Of a DNA stretch of 64,000 nucleotides, positions 44,862 to 53,844 are shown piece after piece. Under the pieces are notes generated by a model, which was not told the origin of the DNA, searched no databases, and saw only the letters and a list, made by a program, of their open reading frames with translations. The stretch covers positions 1 to 64,000 of the forward strand of contig NZ_JAHBCL010000010.1 of NCBI RefSeq assembly GCF_018390735.1, read 5' to 3'. Source of the stretch: Fusibacter paucivorans (lineage in GTDB: Bacteria; Bacillota; Clostridia; Peptostreptococcales; Acidaminobacteraceae). Both the position numbers and the translations under genes were made by a program. How positions within the stretch are numbered: position 1 is the stretch's first letter; every line of letters begins with the position of its first letter.

Positions 44862-45941
44862 CTATGCCAGCAACGCACTGATAATCGCGTTTTGATCAAA
44901 TTCTTTCTTTAAAGAATACATATTGTTTCGAAATTGATAGAGTTTCAAATCATCATCCAGTATTTCTTTTAAAATACGTATAAAGTGATCAGGTGCCTCA
45001 ACAATGACGCCAATCTCTCTTGATTTAATAAAGGCAATATTAGCACTCTCCTGCCCCACCGCTGTGTCCTGTACGAGCAGCGGCAATTCAGTGTTAATGG
45101 CCTCAAAGAGCGTCACGCCGCCGGGCTTCGTATAAATAAGATCCGCTTCTGCCATTAGGGTTGCAATGTCCTCAACGTAACCCAGAATGGTAATATTTGA
45201 AAAATGAAAGTGTTTTAAGCTATCATACAGTGATGTATCAGTACCCGTTACAATGGTAAAATGTGCTTCATCAATCATTGAAAGCTGCTCCAGAAAGGAC
45301 TGGTCAAATTTTATCTTGCCCATGGCACTGGACATGATGAGAATATTCTTTTTCATCGTGAACCTCGACTTCGGCTGTCCGACTTTAAAAGCCTTTCGAA
45401 CCGGTATCCCCGTGACACTAATCCGATAGCTCGGAATGCCTTTTAAACGCAATCGGTCTCTGACTTCCTGTGTGGGTACAAAATACCGATCTGTGTCTTC
45501 ATGAACCCATTCCCAGCTGTCAACAACATCTGTGATAACCGTTATCAGCGGAATATCGCTTTCGTGCTGCTGTTTAAATCTGGACATGAACCCCGATGTC
45601 ATTGGAAAGGTGCTGATGACAATTTGAGGATTTGTCGTTTGAATATAATAGTTAAACTTTTTCTGATAGCCTTTATAGATAAGACCGTCAATTAGATTAT
45701 GCTTGGCACTGCTTTTATAATAATAGAAAAAATTATAAAGTTCTTCAAATTCTCTTGTCAGAACGTTATACCCTTTTTGAAGTGCGAGTTTTAAACTGGG
45801 GTTTATAATTTCAAAGAGATCGACAATTTCAATGCTATACCCTAAATATGCTGCGGCGATTTCATCTTTGATGGCCTTCGATACGGCTTGATGACCCATG
45901 CCAAAGGTTGCTGTTAAAATCAGTACTTTTTTGTTTTCCAT
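44862..45941 (-). CDS. Glycosyltransferase, MGDG synthase/UgtP type (paralog 3)
   Basis: A 359-residue member of the same family with a divergent N-terminal motif, TFGMGHQAVSKAI, in place of GGGH. STFPMTSGFMSRFK lies in the acceptor domain, and YTKPGGVTLFEAINTELPLL with VGQESANIAFI forms the nucleotide-sugar site. The changed N-terminal loop suggests a different acceptor from the other two paralogs. Operon with the flippase-like gene 8 bases downstream. SD AAGGAGG. Confidence 0.86.
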   Translation of the reverse strand: MENKKVLILTATFGMGHQAVSKAIKDEIAAAYLGYSIEIVDLFEIINPSLKLALQKGYNVLTREFEELYNFFYYYKSSAKHNLIDGLIYKGYQKKFNYYIQTTNPQIVISTFPMTSGFMSRFKQQHESDIPLITVITDVVDSWEWVHEDTDRYFVPTQEVRDRLRLKGIPSYRISVTGIPVRKAFKVGQPKSRFTMKKNILIMSSAMGKIKFDQSFLEQLSMIDEAHFTIVTGTDTSLYDSLKHFHFSNITILGYVEDIATLMAEADLIYTKPGGVTLFEAINTELPLLVQDTAVGQESANIAFIKSREIGVIVEAPDHFIRILKEILDDDLKLYQFRNNMYSLKKEFDQNAIISALLA

Positions 45942-46066
45942 GGTCTAGCCTCCTTACCTTATAGCATAATTGCCACAAATTAGAAGCACGTCAACTCTAC
46001 ATTAAAATTGAATTAAAAAACCATAAACAAATTTTAGCGATAGATGAAGCGCAATATGTGATACAA

Positions 46067-47362
46067 CTACCGAACCAGATCTGCACGTTCAAACTGCCTT
46101 ATCGCAAGCATCGACAAAGCAATCAGCCCCATACACAAAATAGCGCTCACACCACCTGATGCAGGCTTTTCAAGATCAAAGTAACCAAACGTGGACAACC
46201 ATTTGATCCAATTCGTACTCGGCATCATTTGCGAAACATTATTGAGGAAGTACATGACGAAAACACCGCCAACCGCCAAGTGCATCGCACTGTCACGCCA
46301 TTTGACAAGCGTTGCCAATAAAAATCCCAGTGTTGCATTAAGCCAAACCGTCAAAATCATCAAACCGTGCCGTTTTAGAAAGTCTTTGACACTGTACGGT
46401 GCAAAGAGTTTTGCCGCTGTCACTTTCCCCGATAACAAATAATCCACGTCACCGACAATACCTTTGGACAGCATCAAGTTTAAGAAAAATTCAGGGGACA
46501 TTTCAAAAAAGGACGACAGCGACTGCGCCGGATCAAAAAAGGCATCGTGCATGGTTAAATAGGAAGCTTTCTCTGATTGAATGCCTTCAACAAATTCGTC
46601 AAGCGATACATTTTCTAATTGAAAAGCTTCAAAGTATGGTTCTGGATTAGCGAGCATTTTATCAAAGAGCATCAGCGGGTCCTCTAAATCATCGCCAATG
46701 AGGCTTAAAATGCGATTCACATCAATACCCGCTTCATCGAGCTCCGCTCCTGAAGTATTGAATTGAGCCATTATCAATCCTTGCGTAAATGTTTGAAAAT
46801 CGTCTTCTGTCAGTGCCATCATCGGTACAATTGCCGCTTGTTCTGCGATGATGGATGCCTTTAACGCCGGTGTTAAAGCATCCTGTTGCAAAACCGCATT
46901 CGATTCAGAACCATAAATGGCAAGGGCAATCAGACCGCTGCCACCAACGACCACTGCATAGAAAGACAGTGCCGTCATCAGTGCACTCCATTTGATAAGC
47001 CATAGTTTCCGGCGGCTTACCGGCAGCGACAATACAAATTCATAGGTCCCTTCAATCTGCTCTGCTGCAATGGCCTTTGCACCGTAAAAGCCAAAGATAA
47101 CAGAACCAATCAGCGTTACCCACATGGTACAGTAAGTGGTATAAAAACCAATAAGTGATGTCATGGCACCGACATTAAGATTAAAAATCTTAAACACCTG
47201 CTGCATGGCACCCGTTTCAAAAAAAGTACTTAGAGTCGCCATGTAATCGCTAATCGCCGGATAAAATGACATACTGAAAACGATCATAAGGGCTGTTATG
47301 ATACTGACAAGACCTACTGATTTAGCGTATTTCCAGCATTCAAAACGGTATAGGCTTCCCAT
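46067..47362 (-). CDS. ABC-2 type transporter permease
   Basis: A 431-residue membrane protein. A first membrane segment at about 14-36 is followed by a cluster near 65-145 containing SVIFGFYGAKAIAAEQIEGTYEFVLSLPVSRRKLW, the ABC-2 signature region (given in part). A large loop of about 140 residues (about 165-300) is probably extracytoplasmic, and several segments close the protein. It shares a TAATG overlap with the ATPase gene. Substrate unknown; TetR control suggests export of a toxic compound. Confidence 0.88.
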   Translation of the reverse strand: MGSLYRFECWKYAKSVGLVSIITALMIVFSMSFYPAISDYMATLSTFFETGAMQQVFKIFNLNVGAMTSLIGFYTTYCTMWVTLIGSVIFGFYGAKAIAAEQIEGTYEFVLSLPVSRRKLWLIKWSALMTALSFYAVVVGGSGLIALAIYGSESNAVLQQDALTPALKASIIAEQAAIVPMMALTEDDFQTFTQGLIMAQFNTSGAELDEAGIDVNRILSLIGDDLEDPLMLFDKMLANPEPYFEAFQLENVSLDEFVEGIQSEKASYLTMHDAFFDPAQSLSSFFEMSPEFFLNLMLSKGIVGDVDYLLSGKVTAAKLFAPYSVKDFLKRHGLMILTVWLNATLGFLLATLVKWRDSAMHLAVGGVFVMYFLNNVSQMMPSTNWIKWLSTFGYFDLEKPASGGVSAILCMGLIALSMLAIRQFERADLVR

Positions 47363-48330
47363 TATATGCCTCCTATCTCAGCAGCTTCATCTGCCGAATC
47401 ATGGTAATAATGCATAAAGATCGATTCGAGACTCGGTTCCGTTACCGTGAAGTCCTTCGGATTGATCGACGTCATTAATGCAGTCAGCTTTGACGGCAAG
47501 CCATGCCAATCCATCTGGATCACATTGCGGTCAATCCGGACGCGGCTTGCTTCACCGCTTTGCTCGACCATTGCAGCACATGCTGTCACACGATCCTCGT
47601 GACATTTCAACATGACCCGTTTAAGGCGTTTTTGCCGAAAGTGCTCAATTGCCTCATTGGCAATGACACTTCCCGATTTAACAATGGCGACTTTGTCACA
47701 TAATCGTTCGACTTCACTCAATATATGTGAAGAATATAAAATCGTTGTCCCCGCAGTATGGCGTTCTTTGAGCAGTTCAAAAAAAGTTTCCTGAACAAGC
47801 GGATCAAGACCGCCAGTCGGTTCATCCAAAATAAGAACCGGCGGCTCATGCAGCATGCTAAGTACAATGCCCGCTTTTTTTTGATTGCCGAACGAAAGTG
47901 CACCGAAAGGACGCTGTACATCAAGCGACAACCGCTTTGACAATGTTTTCGCCGTCTGCTCGGCATGCTTTTCGAAAGCCGCAGCCGCTGCCTTTCCCTG
48001 TACCGACGCAATGGCATCACGTCTGATGGCAATGGCAAGCGCTATGTGAACCTGCGTGCTGAGTTTGCGATAAAGTCTTATTTCAGAAGGCAAATAGCCA
48101 ACACTGGCTTTAATTGACGCCATTGCTTTTTTATCATCGAACCCCAAAATCGAAAACGTGCCGGAATCCGGGGTAAGCAATCCCATCAGGCATCTGATCG
48201 TCGTCGATTTACCAGCGCCATTTGGCCCTATAAACCCTTGAAACTGTCCTGTTCCAACCTTTAGTGACAACTGTTCCACACCGGTGATCTCACCATATTT
48301 TTTTGTAAGCTCCCTGACTTCAATACTCAT
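47362..48330 (-). CDS. ABC transporter ATP-binding protein (exporter type)
   Basis: A 322-residue ATPase: Walker A GPNGAGKSTTIRCLMGLL, signature ALSFGNQKKAGIVLSML (SFGNQ instead of LSGGQ), Walker B VLILDEPTGGLDP, switch His in YSSHILSEVERL. A C-terminal domain of about 90 residues follows, common in ABC-2 drug exporters. Insert of about 15 residues before the signature (QGKAAAAAFEKHAEQTAKTL, in part) is unusual. Its start overlaps the TetR stop (ATGA) and its stop overlaps the permease start. Confidence 0.92.
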   Translation of the reverse strand: MSIEVRELTKKYGEITGVEQLSLKVGTGQFQGFIGPNGAGKSTTIRCLMGLLTPDSGTFSILGFDDKKAMASIKASVGYLPSEIRLYRKLSTQVHIALAIAIRRDAIASVQGKAAAAAFEKHAEQTAKTLSKRLSLDVQRPFGALSFGNQKKAGIVLSMLHEPPVLILDEPTGGLDPLVQETFFELLKERHTAGTTILYSSHILSEVERLCDKVAIVKSGSVIANEAIEHFRQKRLKRVMLKCHEDRVTACAAMVEQSGEASRVRIDRNVIQMDWHGLPSKLTALMTSINPKDFTVTEPSLESIFMHYYHDSADEAAEIGGI

Positions 48331-48914
48331 AATGCCTCCAATATTTCAACGAGCACTGCGTGAATCAAATGATCGTAGTAACGTGCGACATCAATTTCTA
48401 TCACAGGATTTAATACCGCAAGATAAAACAGGCTTCTCAACAGTTCAACTGCGATCTCCGGTGAAACGCGAAGCTTGACATCTTCACCTATGATTGCCCA
48501 TAGAAAAGCCACATCGACTTCGAACATGGCAGACTTTTCATCTTCTGTTCGGGTATTTGATAAAATATCAATCCCTTTTGCTGCAATGAGCTGTCGGATA
48601 AAATCATCTTCTCGAATAATCATCAACATATCTGACAAACATTTTCGAAGTCGACCAACACCATCTTCAATCGCTGCGATCTCCTTAAGGATTTGCGCTT
48701 GCATAACTTCTTCATAAGCCATAGTGCAGGCGACAAAAAGTGCTTCTTTTGTATCAAAAAATCTATAAAATGTACCTTTGCCAATGCCAACAGCTTTGGC
48801 TATCGCCTCAATTTTGACGCGCTCATAAGGCATTTCAGAAAAAAAGCGTATCCCAGCTTCTATCAGCGCACCTCTAAGTTTCTCTCTTTCTGCTTCTTCA
48901 AATGCTTTTCCCAA
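48327..48914 (-). CDS. TetR family transcriptional regulator
   Basis: About 195 residues. The N-terminal helix-turn-helix is YERVKIEAIAKAVGIGKGTFYRFFDTKEALF, quoted by its key part IAKAVGIGKGTFYRFF. The C-terminal helical domain would bind the inducer. A TTG start at 48914 is preferred because GGAGGG is seven bases upstream; the frame is open to 48959 but without a better site. It is the first gene of the exporter operon, so it likely represses its own transcription; a palindrome lies right upstream. Confidence 0.9.
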   Translation of the reverse strand: MGKAFEEAEREKLRGALIEAGIRFFSEMPYERVKIEAIAKAVGIGKGTFYRFFDTKEALFVACTMAYEEVMQAQILKEIAAIEDGVGRLRKCLSDMLMIIREDDFIRQLIAAKGIDILSNTRTEDEKSAMFEVDVAFLWAIIGEDVKLRVSPEIAVELLRSLFYLAVLNPVIEIDVARYYDHLIHAVLVEILEAL

Positions 48915-48937
48915 TGAGTAACCCTCCTTCACGATCT

Positions 48938-48951
48938 TACACTGACGTGTA
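48938..48951. promoter_or_regulatory. Candidate TetR operator palindrome
   Basis: TACAC-TGAC-GTGTA lies 24 bases upstream of the regulator start, overlapping the expected promoter or leader. Arms of five bases match perfectly. Confidence 0.45.
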
Positions 48952-48989
48952 CACACCATCAGTTTATCTATTTTGCTGAGACATTTGCA

Positions 48990-49111
48990 AATCTGTGACC
49001 GAAATCAAATTATCAGTCATAGGTTGCTCTTTTGAATACCGCCTTTCGGCGGCTTGCGGATATTCTTTCAAGAATAATCTATGACTTTTAACTATGTTCT
49101 AGTCACAGATT
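48990..49111. repeat. Nested inverted repeat, possible structured RNA or small mobile relic
   Basis: Three nested helices: AATCTGTGAC/GTCACAGATT (48990-48999, 49102-49111), AGTCATAG/CTATGACT (49015-49022, 49079-49086) and GAATA-CCGCC-TTTC-GGCGG..TATTC (49034-49065). All arms are perfect. It sits upstream of the TetR operon and downstream of the small gene at 49172. No known class was recognised. Confidence 0.65.
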
Positions 49112-49159
49112 ATCATGTCAATCGTTTTTTGTCAATTCCCTTTAAATCTTCAATGCAAT

Positions 49160-49182
49160 AAAAAAACATCCCTATCGGGATG
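49160..49182 (-). terminator. Intrinsic terminator of the small orphan gene
   Basis: CATCCC and GGGATG pair around a four-base loop, followed by seven T on the minus strand. The stop codon of the gene lies in the stem. Confidence 0.85.
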
Positions 49183-49402
49183 CGAGTTTAAAGTTTGGGC
49201 AGATCCAATATTCCGCCATGGCAATTCCCTCTTCAGTAAAGGGGATCACTTCTGAATGGGTATCGAAAACTTTGCGAACCTTACCGCCATTTTTCATAAT
49301 TCTTGTTAGATTTATGCGTTCATTAATAGACATTTTCGTATTATTCAGTGCAATAACACCTAGTTCGGATAATGTCACAACATCACCTGACTTAATTTTC
49401 AT
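49172..49402 (-). CDS. Small uncharacterised protein
   Basis: A 76-residue protein with no family I recognise. MKIKSGDVVTLSELGVIALNN could be a beta-rich start, and the middle INERINLTRIMKNGGKVRKVF is basic. It ends EYWICPNFKLASR. A purine-rich SD-like stretch (GGGGGTCAGGA) precedes the ATG and a perfect terminator follows, which argues for a real gene. Monocistronic. It could be a small regulator. Confidence 0.6.
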   Translation of the reverse strand: MKIKSGDVVTLSELGVIALNNTKMSINERINLTRIMKNGGKVRKVFDTHSEVIPFTEEGIAMAEYWICPNFKLASR

Positions 49403-49564
49403 TTCCTGACCCCCTTCGTTTTGTTATTCAAATTTTATAAAATAAAGTCTAAACAACTTTTACTTAATTTAATATGATTGACCGTTTTATCTATTATAGC
49501 AGATAATTCACCAATCTGAAGGGGGGACATGCAATTCCTTTACATGTTTTGTATTTTTATAAAT

Positions 49565-50197
49565 TCACATTATTCTCTTAAGTAAATCCAGAGGATGGCT
49601 TATTATATAATCCGGTTCGAGCGCTTTCAGTACGTCCATTTTGAGAATTGACCATCCCACGAGTACCGTGGTTACCCCTGCATTTTTTCCCGCTTCAATA
49701 TCATGTGCGCTATCACCGATCATATAGACGTCTTTTAGATCAAAAGAAAGGTCCGATGCAATTTTTAAAATACCATAGGGGTCGGGTTTGGTCCGCTCAA
49801 TATCATCGGCACAGAGACTATGCGAGAAAAAGTCTGTCATGCCATGTGTCTCAAGTCCTTTCGTCAAGCCATTACGCCCTTTATTCGTTAAAACAGCACA
49901 GATTACGCCTTCCGCTTTAAGCGCTTTCAACATCTGTAAAACCCCTTCAAATGGAAAGACGCGGCCTTCCTGATGTGCACGATAATACTGTCGATAAAAG
50001 GCAACCATCGCGTCACAATGCCTTTCGGATACCATGCTCATTTGTTCGCGCAGCGGTCGTCCTAAAATAGTCTGCAATTCCTCATCCGTTAGATAACGAT
50101 TAAGAGATGCATGAACCGCTGCATTGAGACTGTCAATAATAACGCTGTTCGTATCCATCAGCGTGCCGTCAAAATCAAAAATCATCAGTTTTTTCAC
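49565..50197 (-). CDS. HAD-superfamily phosphatase (Gph/PpaX-like)
   Basis: A 210-residue HAD hydrolase, subfamily IA. Motif I is FDFDGTLMDT, motif II VLTNKGRNG, motif III Lys in ERTKPDPYGI and motif IV MIGDSAHDIEAGKNAG; the cap domain is helical. Relatives act as phosphoglycolate phosphatase or PpaX pyrophosphatase; substrate is not decided by sequence. GTG start at 50197 with GAGGAGG seven bases upstream. Confidence 0.9.
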   Translation of the reverse strand: MKKLMIFDFDGTLMDTNSVIIDSLNAAVHASLNRYLTDEELQTILGRPLREQMSMVSERHCDAMVAFYRQYYRAHQEGRVFPFEGVLQMLKALKAEGVICAVLTNKGRNGLTKGLETHGMTDFFSHSLCADDIERTKPDPYGILKIASDLSFDLKDVYMIGDSAHDIEAGKNAGVTTVLVGWSILKMDVLKALEPDYIISHPLDLLKRIM

Positions 50198-50319
50198 GTT
50201 GCTGCCTCCTCTTGGTTACGCCTATTTTAACATATGTCGCCATCACTGAGAAGTTCTTTTACGGTACATCAATTGCAATTCGAATCACATTATTTGTCTT
50301 TTAAAAGCAGAAAATTACC

Positions 50320-50348
50320 TTGACGCAACGCTTTTTTTTCAATAAACT
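50320..50348 (+). promoter_or_regulatory. Promoter of the cobT riboswitch transcript
   Basis: TTGACG, a 17-base spacer and TAAACT are followed by the riboswitch about 16 bases later. Confidence 0.6.
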
Positions 50349-50363
50349 GTACTTGTCAAAATG

Positions 50364-50525
50364 CTATTGGGTGCCTCAATATGAGGAGAATAGGGAATTA
50401 GGTTTAAGTCCTAAGCGAACCCATCACTGTGATGCTGAGTCGTATGTAACCGCCACTGATTTTTTCGGGAAGGCACATTGCGATGATGATGCTCAGCCAG
50501 GAGACCTGCCCAAGTAGCGACCTAT
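50364..50525 (+). ncRNA. Cobalamin riboswitch
   Basis: Contains the ordered conserved blocks of the class (Rfam RF00174): GGGTGCC, GAGAATAGGGAA, GGTTTAAGTCC, AAGCGAACCCATCACTGTGA and the B12 box AGCCAGGAGACCTGCC at 50495-50510. It is followed by a strong terminator before cobT, which marks an off switch acting on transcription when cobalamin is abundant. Confidence 0.97.
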
Positions 50526-50535
50526 GGACGACGGT

Positions 50536-50571
50536 AAAGCCCATTGCTCTCAGGAGCAATGGGCTTTTTTT
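50536..50571 (+). terminator. Terminator of the cobalamin riboswitch platform
   Basis: AAGCCCATTGCTC and GAGCAATGGGCTT form a 13-base stem with loop TCAG and seven T. It lies between B12 box and cobT. Confidence 0.93.
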
Positions 50572-50598
50572 GTCGCCACTAAACATACAGGAGGCATT

Positions 50599-51642
50599 AT
50601 GCTATACGAAACCCTTAGTCAAATTAAACCGCTTGATCGCGAGCTCATGACAAGTGTCAAACACCGCGTCGATCATCTCATTAAGCCCCAGGGGTCATTG
50701 GGTGCACTGGAAGACATCGTCGTCAAACTTTCAGGAATGACCGGCAATCCCTTTCCCATGACCGATAACAAAGCCATCATCGTCATGTGTGCTGACCACG
50801 GCGTTTGCGATGAGTACGTCGCATCAGCGCCTCAAAGCGTTACCCTTCAGCAGGCACGCAACATCCCTAGGGGGTTAACCGGTGTCGGCAGCATGGCAAA
50901 ACAAAGCCATACAAAGCTATACTCTGTTGATATTGGCATTAATACCGACTTTGAAGACACTTATATCATCCCCCATAAACTGATGCACGGCACCAACAAT
51001 ATGCGTAAAGGTCCTGCAATGACGCGCGAAATAGCCGTCAAAGCACTGGAAATCGGTATCCAAATGGCCTACCATGCCATTGATGAAGGCGCCAACATTC
51101 TTGGAACCGGTGAAATGGGGATTGGCAATACAACGCCTTCTACAGCGATCCTCTCCGTTTTAACAGGGCAGTCACCCTTTGAGATAACGGGGATGGGGGC
51201 CAACTTCCCAGCCGATAAACTGAAGCACAAGGCGACGGTAATCAATGATGCCATCGTCCTCAATAAACCAGATGCCAGTGATCCCATTGATATTCTCGCA
51301 AAAGTAGGCGGTCTAGATATCGCCGGTATGGCCGGCACCATGATCGGCGGCGCTGCAAAAGGCGTACCGGTGGTAATTGACGGCTTTATTGCCACTGTTG
51401 CCGCACTCATTGCCTGTGAACTGTCGCCAAGCGTTAAAGATTACTTACTGCCCTCTCATGCTTCACTTGAAAAAGGCGCTAAACTCGCAACAGACACCCT
51501 TGGCCTTGAGCCCTTCATTCATATGAACCTTAGGCTTGGCGAAGGCAGCGGCGCACTACTGGCATTTGGCCTTATTGAAGCTGCCTGTTATATGAATAAA
51601 GAAATGATTACTTTTGACGAAGCTGGAATCGGTATCGTTTAA
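50599..51642 (+). CDS. cobT: Nicotinate-nucleotide--dimethylbenzimidazole phosphoribosyltransferase
   Basis: About 347 residues. CobT makes alpha-ribazole phosphate for the lower ligand of cobalamin. Signatures are RVDHLIKPQGSLGALEDIVVKL at the start, VMCADHGVCDEYVASAPQSVT, GEMGIGNTTPSTAI and the catalytic Glu region LRLGEGSGALLAF. Start at 50599 has AGGAGG five bases upstream. No other cobalamin-synthesis gene is in the window; CobT can also support salvage of corrinoids. Terminator downstream at 51683-51740. Confidence 0.96.
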   Translation: MLYETLSQIKPLDRELMTSVKHRVDHLIKPQGSLGALEDIVVKLSGMTGNPFPMTDNKAIIVMCADHGVCDEYVASAPQSVTLQQARNIPRGLTGVGSMAKQSHTKLYSVDIGINTDFEDTYIIPHKLMHGTNNMRKGPAMTREIAVKALEIGIQMAYHAIDEGANILGTGEMGIGNTTPSTAILSVLTGQSPFEITGMGANFPADKLKHKATVINDAIVLNKPDASDPIDILAKVGGLDIAGMAGTMIGGAAKGVPVVIDGFIATVAALIACELSPSVKDYLLPSHASLEKGAKLATDTLGLEPFIHMNLRLGEGSGALLAFGLIEAACYMNKEMITFDEAGIGIV

Positions 51643-51682
51643 AGCTTCGTTTTCTAAACAACATATCTGGCCGTACAATAAT

Positions 51683-51740
51683 CGACCCAAGCAAATTGCT
51701 TCATTACCACGCTTTCGGCAAATAGCTTGAGTCGTTTTTT
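51683..51740 (+). terminator. Intrinsic terminator after cobT
   Basis: CGACCCAAGC and GCTTGAGTCG pair with one mismatch; an inner GC/AAAT pairing is possible; six T follow. Confidence 0.7.
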
Positions 51741-51916
51741 CGTTAAATTCTGGTAAAATCGCTTTGGATTTGAAGGAATTATTGACCCTGATCTCGAATA
51801 GGAATAAAATCACCATATAAGCAACAATACTATCAACAATATTAATTGCAATATTCGTAACAATATTAGCGATATCATTAAATGCACAGAATACATCAGT
51901 CGCACAAGGAGGGTTT

Positions 51917-52651
51917 ATGGATACAAAAGTGATCGCCCATCGCGGCGCACATGAACATTATACTGAAAACACGCTGGAAGCTTTTGAGCTGGCGCTTGAA
52001 CAGGGCGCAGATGGAATCGAACTTGATGTTCACTTCTCTAAAGACGGCGTTCTCATGGTTTATCACGATTTTGAACTCAGCCGACTCACACCGGTCAAAG
52101 GTCTCATTTCAGACTATACTTGCGACACGCTTCAGAGCATTATGCTCTGGGGCCACTCTAAGATTCCGACACTCGAAGAAGTCTTGCTCCTCTTATATCA
52201 ATATGGCAAAAAAAGAACGTCGCCGCTACTTCTCAATGTCGAACTCAAAGCGGGGCACCGCATGTACCCAAGTATCGAAACACGCGTCGTCACCCTATGT
52301 GAGCAGTACCTTTCACGTGAGCAAATCATCTACTCATCTTTTGATCATCACGCCTTGGTAGCGCTTAAAAAAATAGCGCCTGATATTCGCACAGGCGCTT
52401 TAACGGCAAGCAGTCTATACGAACCATGGCACTATTTGAAAACTTTAAATGCTGATTTTTTCCATCCAAATATTATGACATTAGATGGCGGCGAGCTCAA
52501 AGCACTTCAGGAAAATGGCGTCGCTGTCAACGCTTACACTGTCAATGACCCAAAACAAGCGAAACAGCTGATCCACGCCGGCGTTTCCGGTATCATTACC
52601 GATCGGCCTCAAACAATGCTGGCCTTAAAAACGGAGGAGGTAAGCCCTTGA
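51917..52651 (+). CDS. Glycerophosphodiester phosphodiesterase
   Basis: A 244-residue TIM-barrel GDPD. Catalytic HRGAHEHYTENTLEAF at residues 8-23, metal ligands in GIELDVHFSKDGVLMVYHD and later LNVELKAG are all present. Splits glycerophosphodiesters from lipids to glycerol-3-phosphate and an alcohol. No signal peptide, so cytoplasmic. The stop overlaps the MFS transporter start, so the transporter may bring in the glycerophosphodiester or remove a product. SD AAGGAGGG. Confidence 0.94.
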   Translation: MDTKVIAHRGAHEHYTENTLEAFELALEQGADGIELDVHFSKDGVLMVYHDFELSRLTPVKGLISDYTCDTLQSIMLWGHSKIPTLEEVLLLLYQYGKKRTSPLLLNVELKAGHRMYPSIETRVVTLCEQYLSREQIIYSSFDHHALVALKKIAPDIRTGALTASSLYEPWHYLKTLNADFFHPNIMTLDGGELKALQENGVAVNAYTVNDPKQAKQLIHAGVSGIITDRPQTMLALKTEEVSP

Positions 52652-53844
52652 AATTAAATGTCAAGCAAACCTTTATTTTAGGTTTAGGCTTTTTTGCCGT
52701 CAGTCTCGTCTGGCCGCTGTACAACGTTTACGTCCCCATTTTTCTCAGAGACTTTATTGACAGCCAGTTTCAGATTAACGCCATTATGACACTTGACAAT
52801 ATTTTAGCCGTTAGTTTAATCCCCGTTATCGCAACCCTTAGCGACCGTACGCAGACGCGCTTCGGCCGACGCATGCCCTATCTTATGGCAGGTATTCCCA
52901 TTGCCGCACTAATGTTTGTCATCCTACCCGGATACACGTCTTTGCTGTCGCTGATGGTTATTATTACAATCCTCAATTTTGCCATGGCCATTTTTCGAGC
53001 GCCAACCGTCGCACTGATGCCGGATATTACACCGCCATCGCTGAGAAGTCAGGCAAACGGCATCATCAACTTTATGGGGGGACTTGCCTCGGTATTCGTC
53101 CTCATTGGCGGTGCTTTTCTTTATAATATGGCACATATGCTGCCGTTTATACTGACCGCTGTCTTGATGCTCTTTGCCCTCTTTATGCTGCTTAAGTTTA
53201 TTAAAGAACCGACACAATACGTCGCAGCATCAGAAGAAAGGGAAAAACTCGGAACCTTACTTGCACGCATTGACCGCTCAGAAAAAAAAGAAACTTTTCT
53301 CATTCTCGGCGCCATTTTTTTCTGGTTTTTTGGCTATCAGGGCGTTGAAGCGACTTTCAGTAATTACTGTGTCAGATTTCTTGGACTGGAAGTGCCTACA
53401 GCATCACTGATCCTCGGCTTCTTTGCGCTCTCATTCCTCATCTTCGCCATTCCGGCAGGTTTTGTGGGAACTAAACTCGGCAAGAGGCGAACGATTCTCA
53501 TTGGTATCGCAGGCGATGCCGTGATCTTTATCGCGCTGTCTTTTATCGGTAATTTTATCCCCTACACCATGCCGATCATGGCATTGCTTATGTTCATTGG
53601 CGGTTTTTTTTGGGCAATGATCAATATCAACTCGTATCCGCTGATTGTCGGCAAGGCCCCTGAAGCATTAGTGGGCACCTATACGGGACTCTACTACTTC
53701 GCCTCTTCAGCTGCGGCAATTTTCGGCCCGCTGGCATTAGGGCTCCTTGTGGATATTACGTCATTTAAGTACATGTTTGTCTTTACCGCTGTGGCTTACC
53801 TCATTGCTGGCGCCCTCATTCTTAAAACATCAAATAACGCTTAA
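52648..53844 (+). CDS. MFS transporter (GPH/SLC45-like)
   Basis: A 398-residue transporter with about 12 membrane segments. [25 protein letters not shown] in the first cytoplasmic loop is the MFS motif in the form seen in glycoside and sugar symporters. TTG start at 52648 with GGAGGAGG seven bases upstream, overlapping the GDPD stop. Its stop overlaps the convergent etfA stop by four bases and no terminator is evident. Substrate unknown; a phosphodiester-derived or sugar ligand is suggested by its partner. Confidence 0.88.
   Translation: MKLNVKQTFILGLGFFAVSLVWPLYNVYVPIFLRDFIDSQFQINAIMTLDNILAVSLIPVIATLSDRTQTRFGRRMPYLMAGIPIAALMFVILPGYTSLLSLMVIITILNFAMAIFRAPTVALMPDITPPSLRSQANGIINFMGGLASVFVLIGGAFLYNMAHMLPFILTAVLMLFALFMLLKFIKEPTQYVAASEEREKLGTLLARIDRSEKKETFLILGAIFFWFFGYQGVEATFSNYCVRFLGLEVPTASLILGFFALSFLIFAIPAGFVGTKLGKRRTILIGIAGDAVIFIALSFIGNFIPYTMPIMALLMFIGGFFWAMININSYPLIVGKAPEALVGTYTGLYYFASSAAAIFGPLALGLLVDITSFKYMFVFTAVAYLIAGALILKTSNNA

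Noticed and set aside
50320-50517. Small open frame upstream of cobT
   Set aside because: It is the cobalamin riboswitch read as protein.
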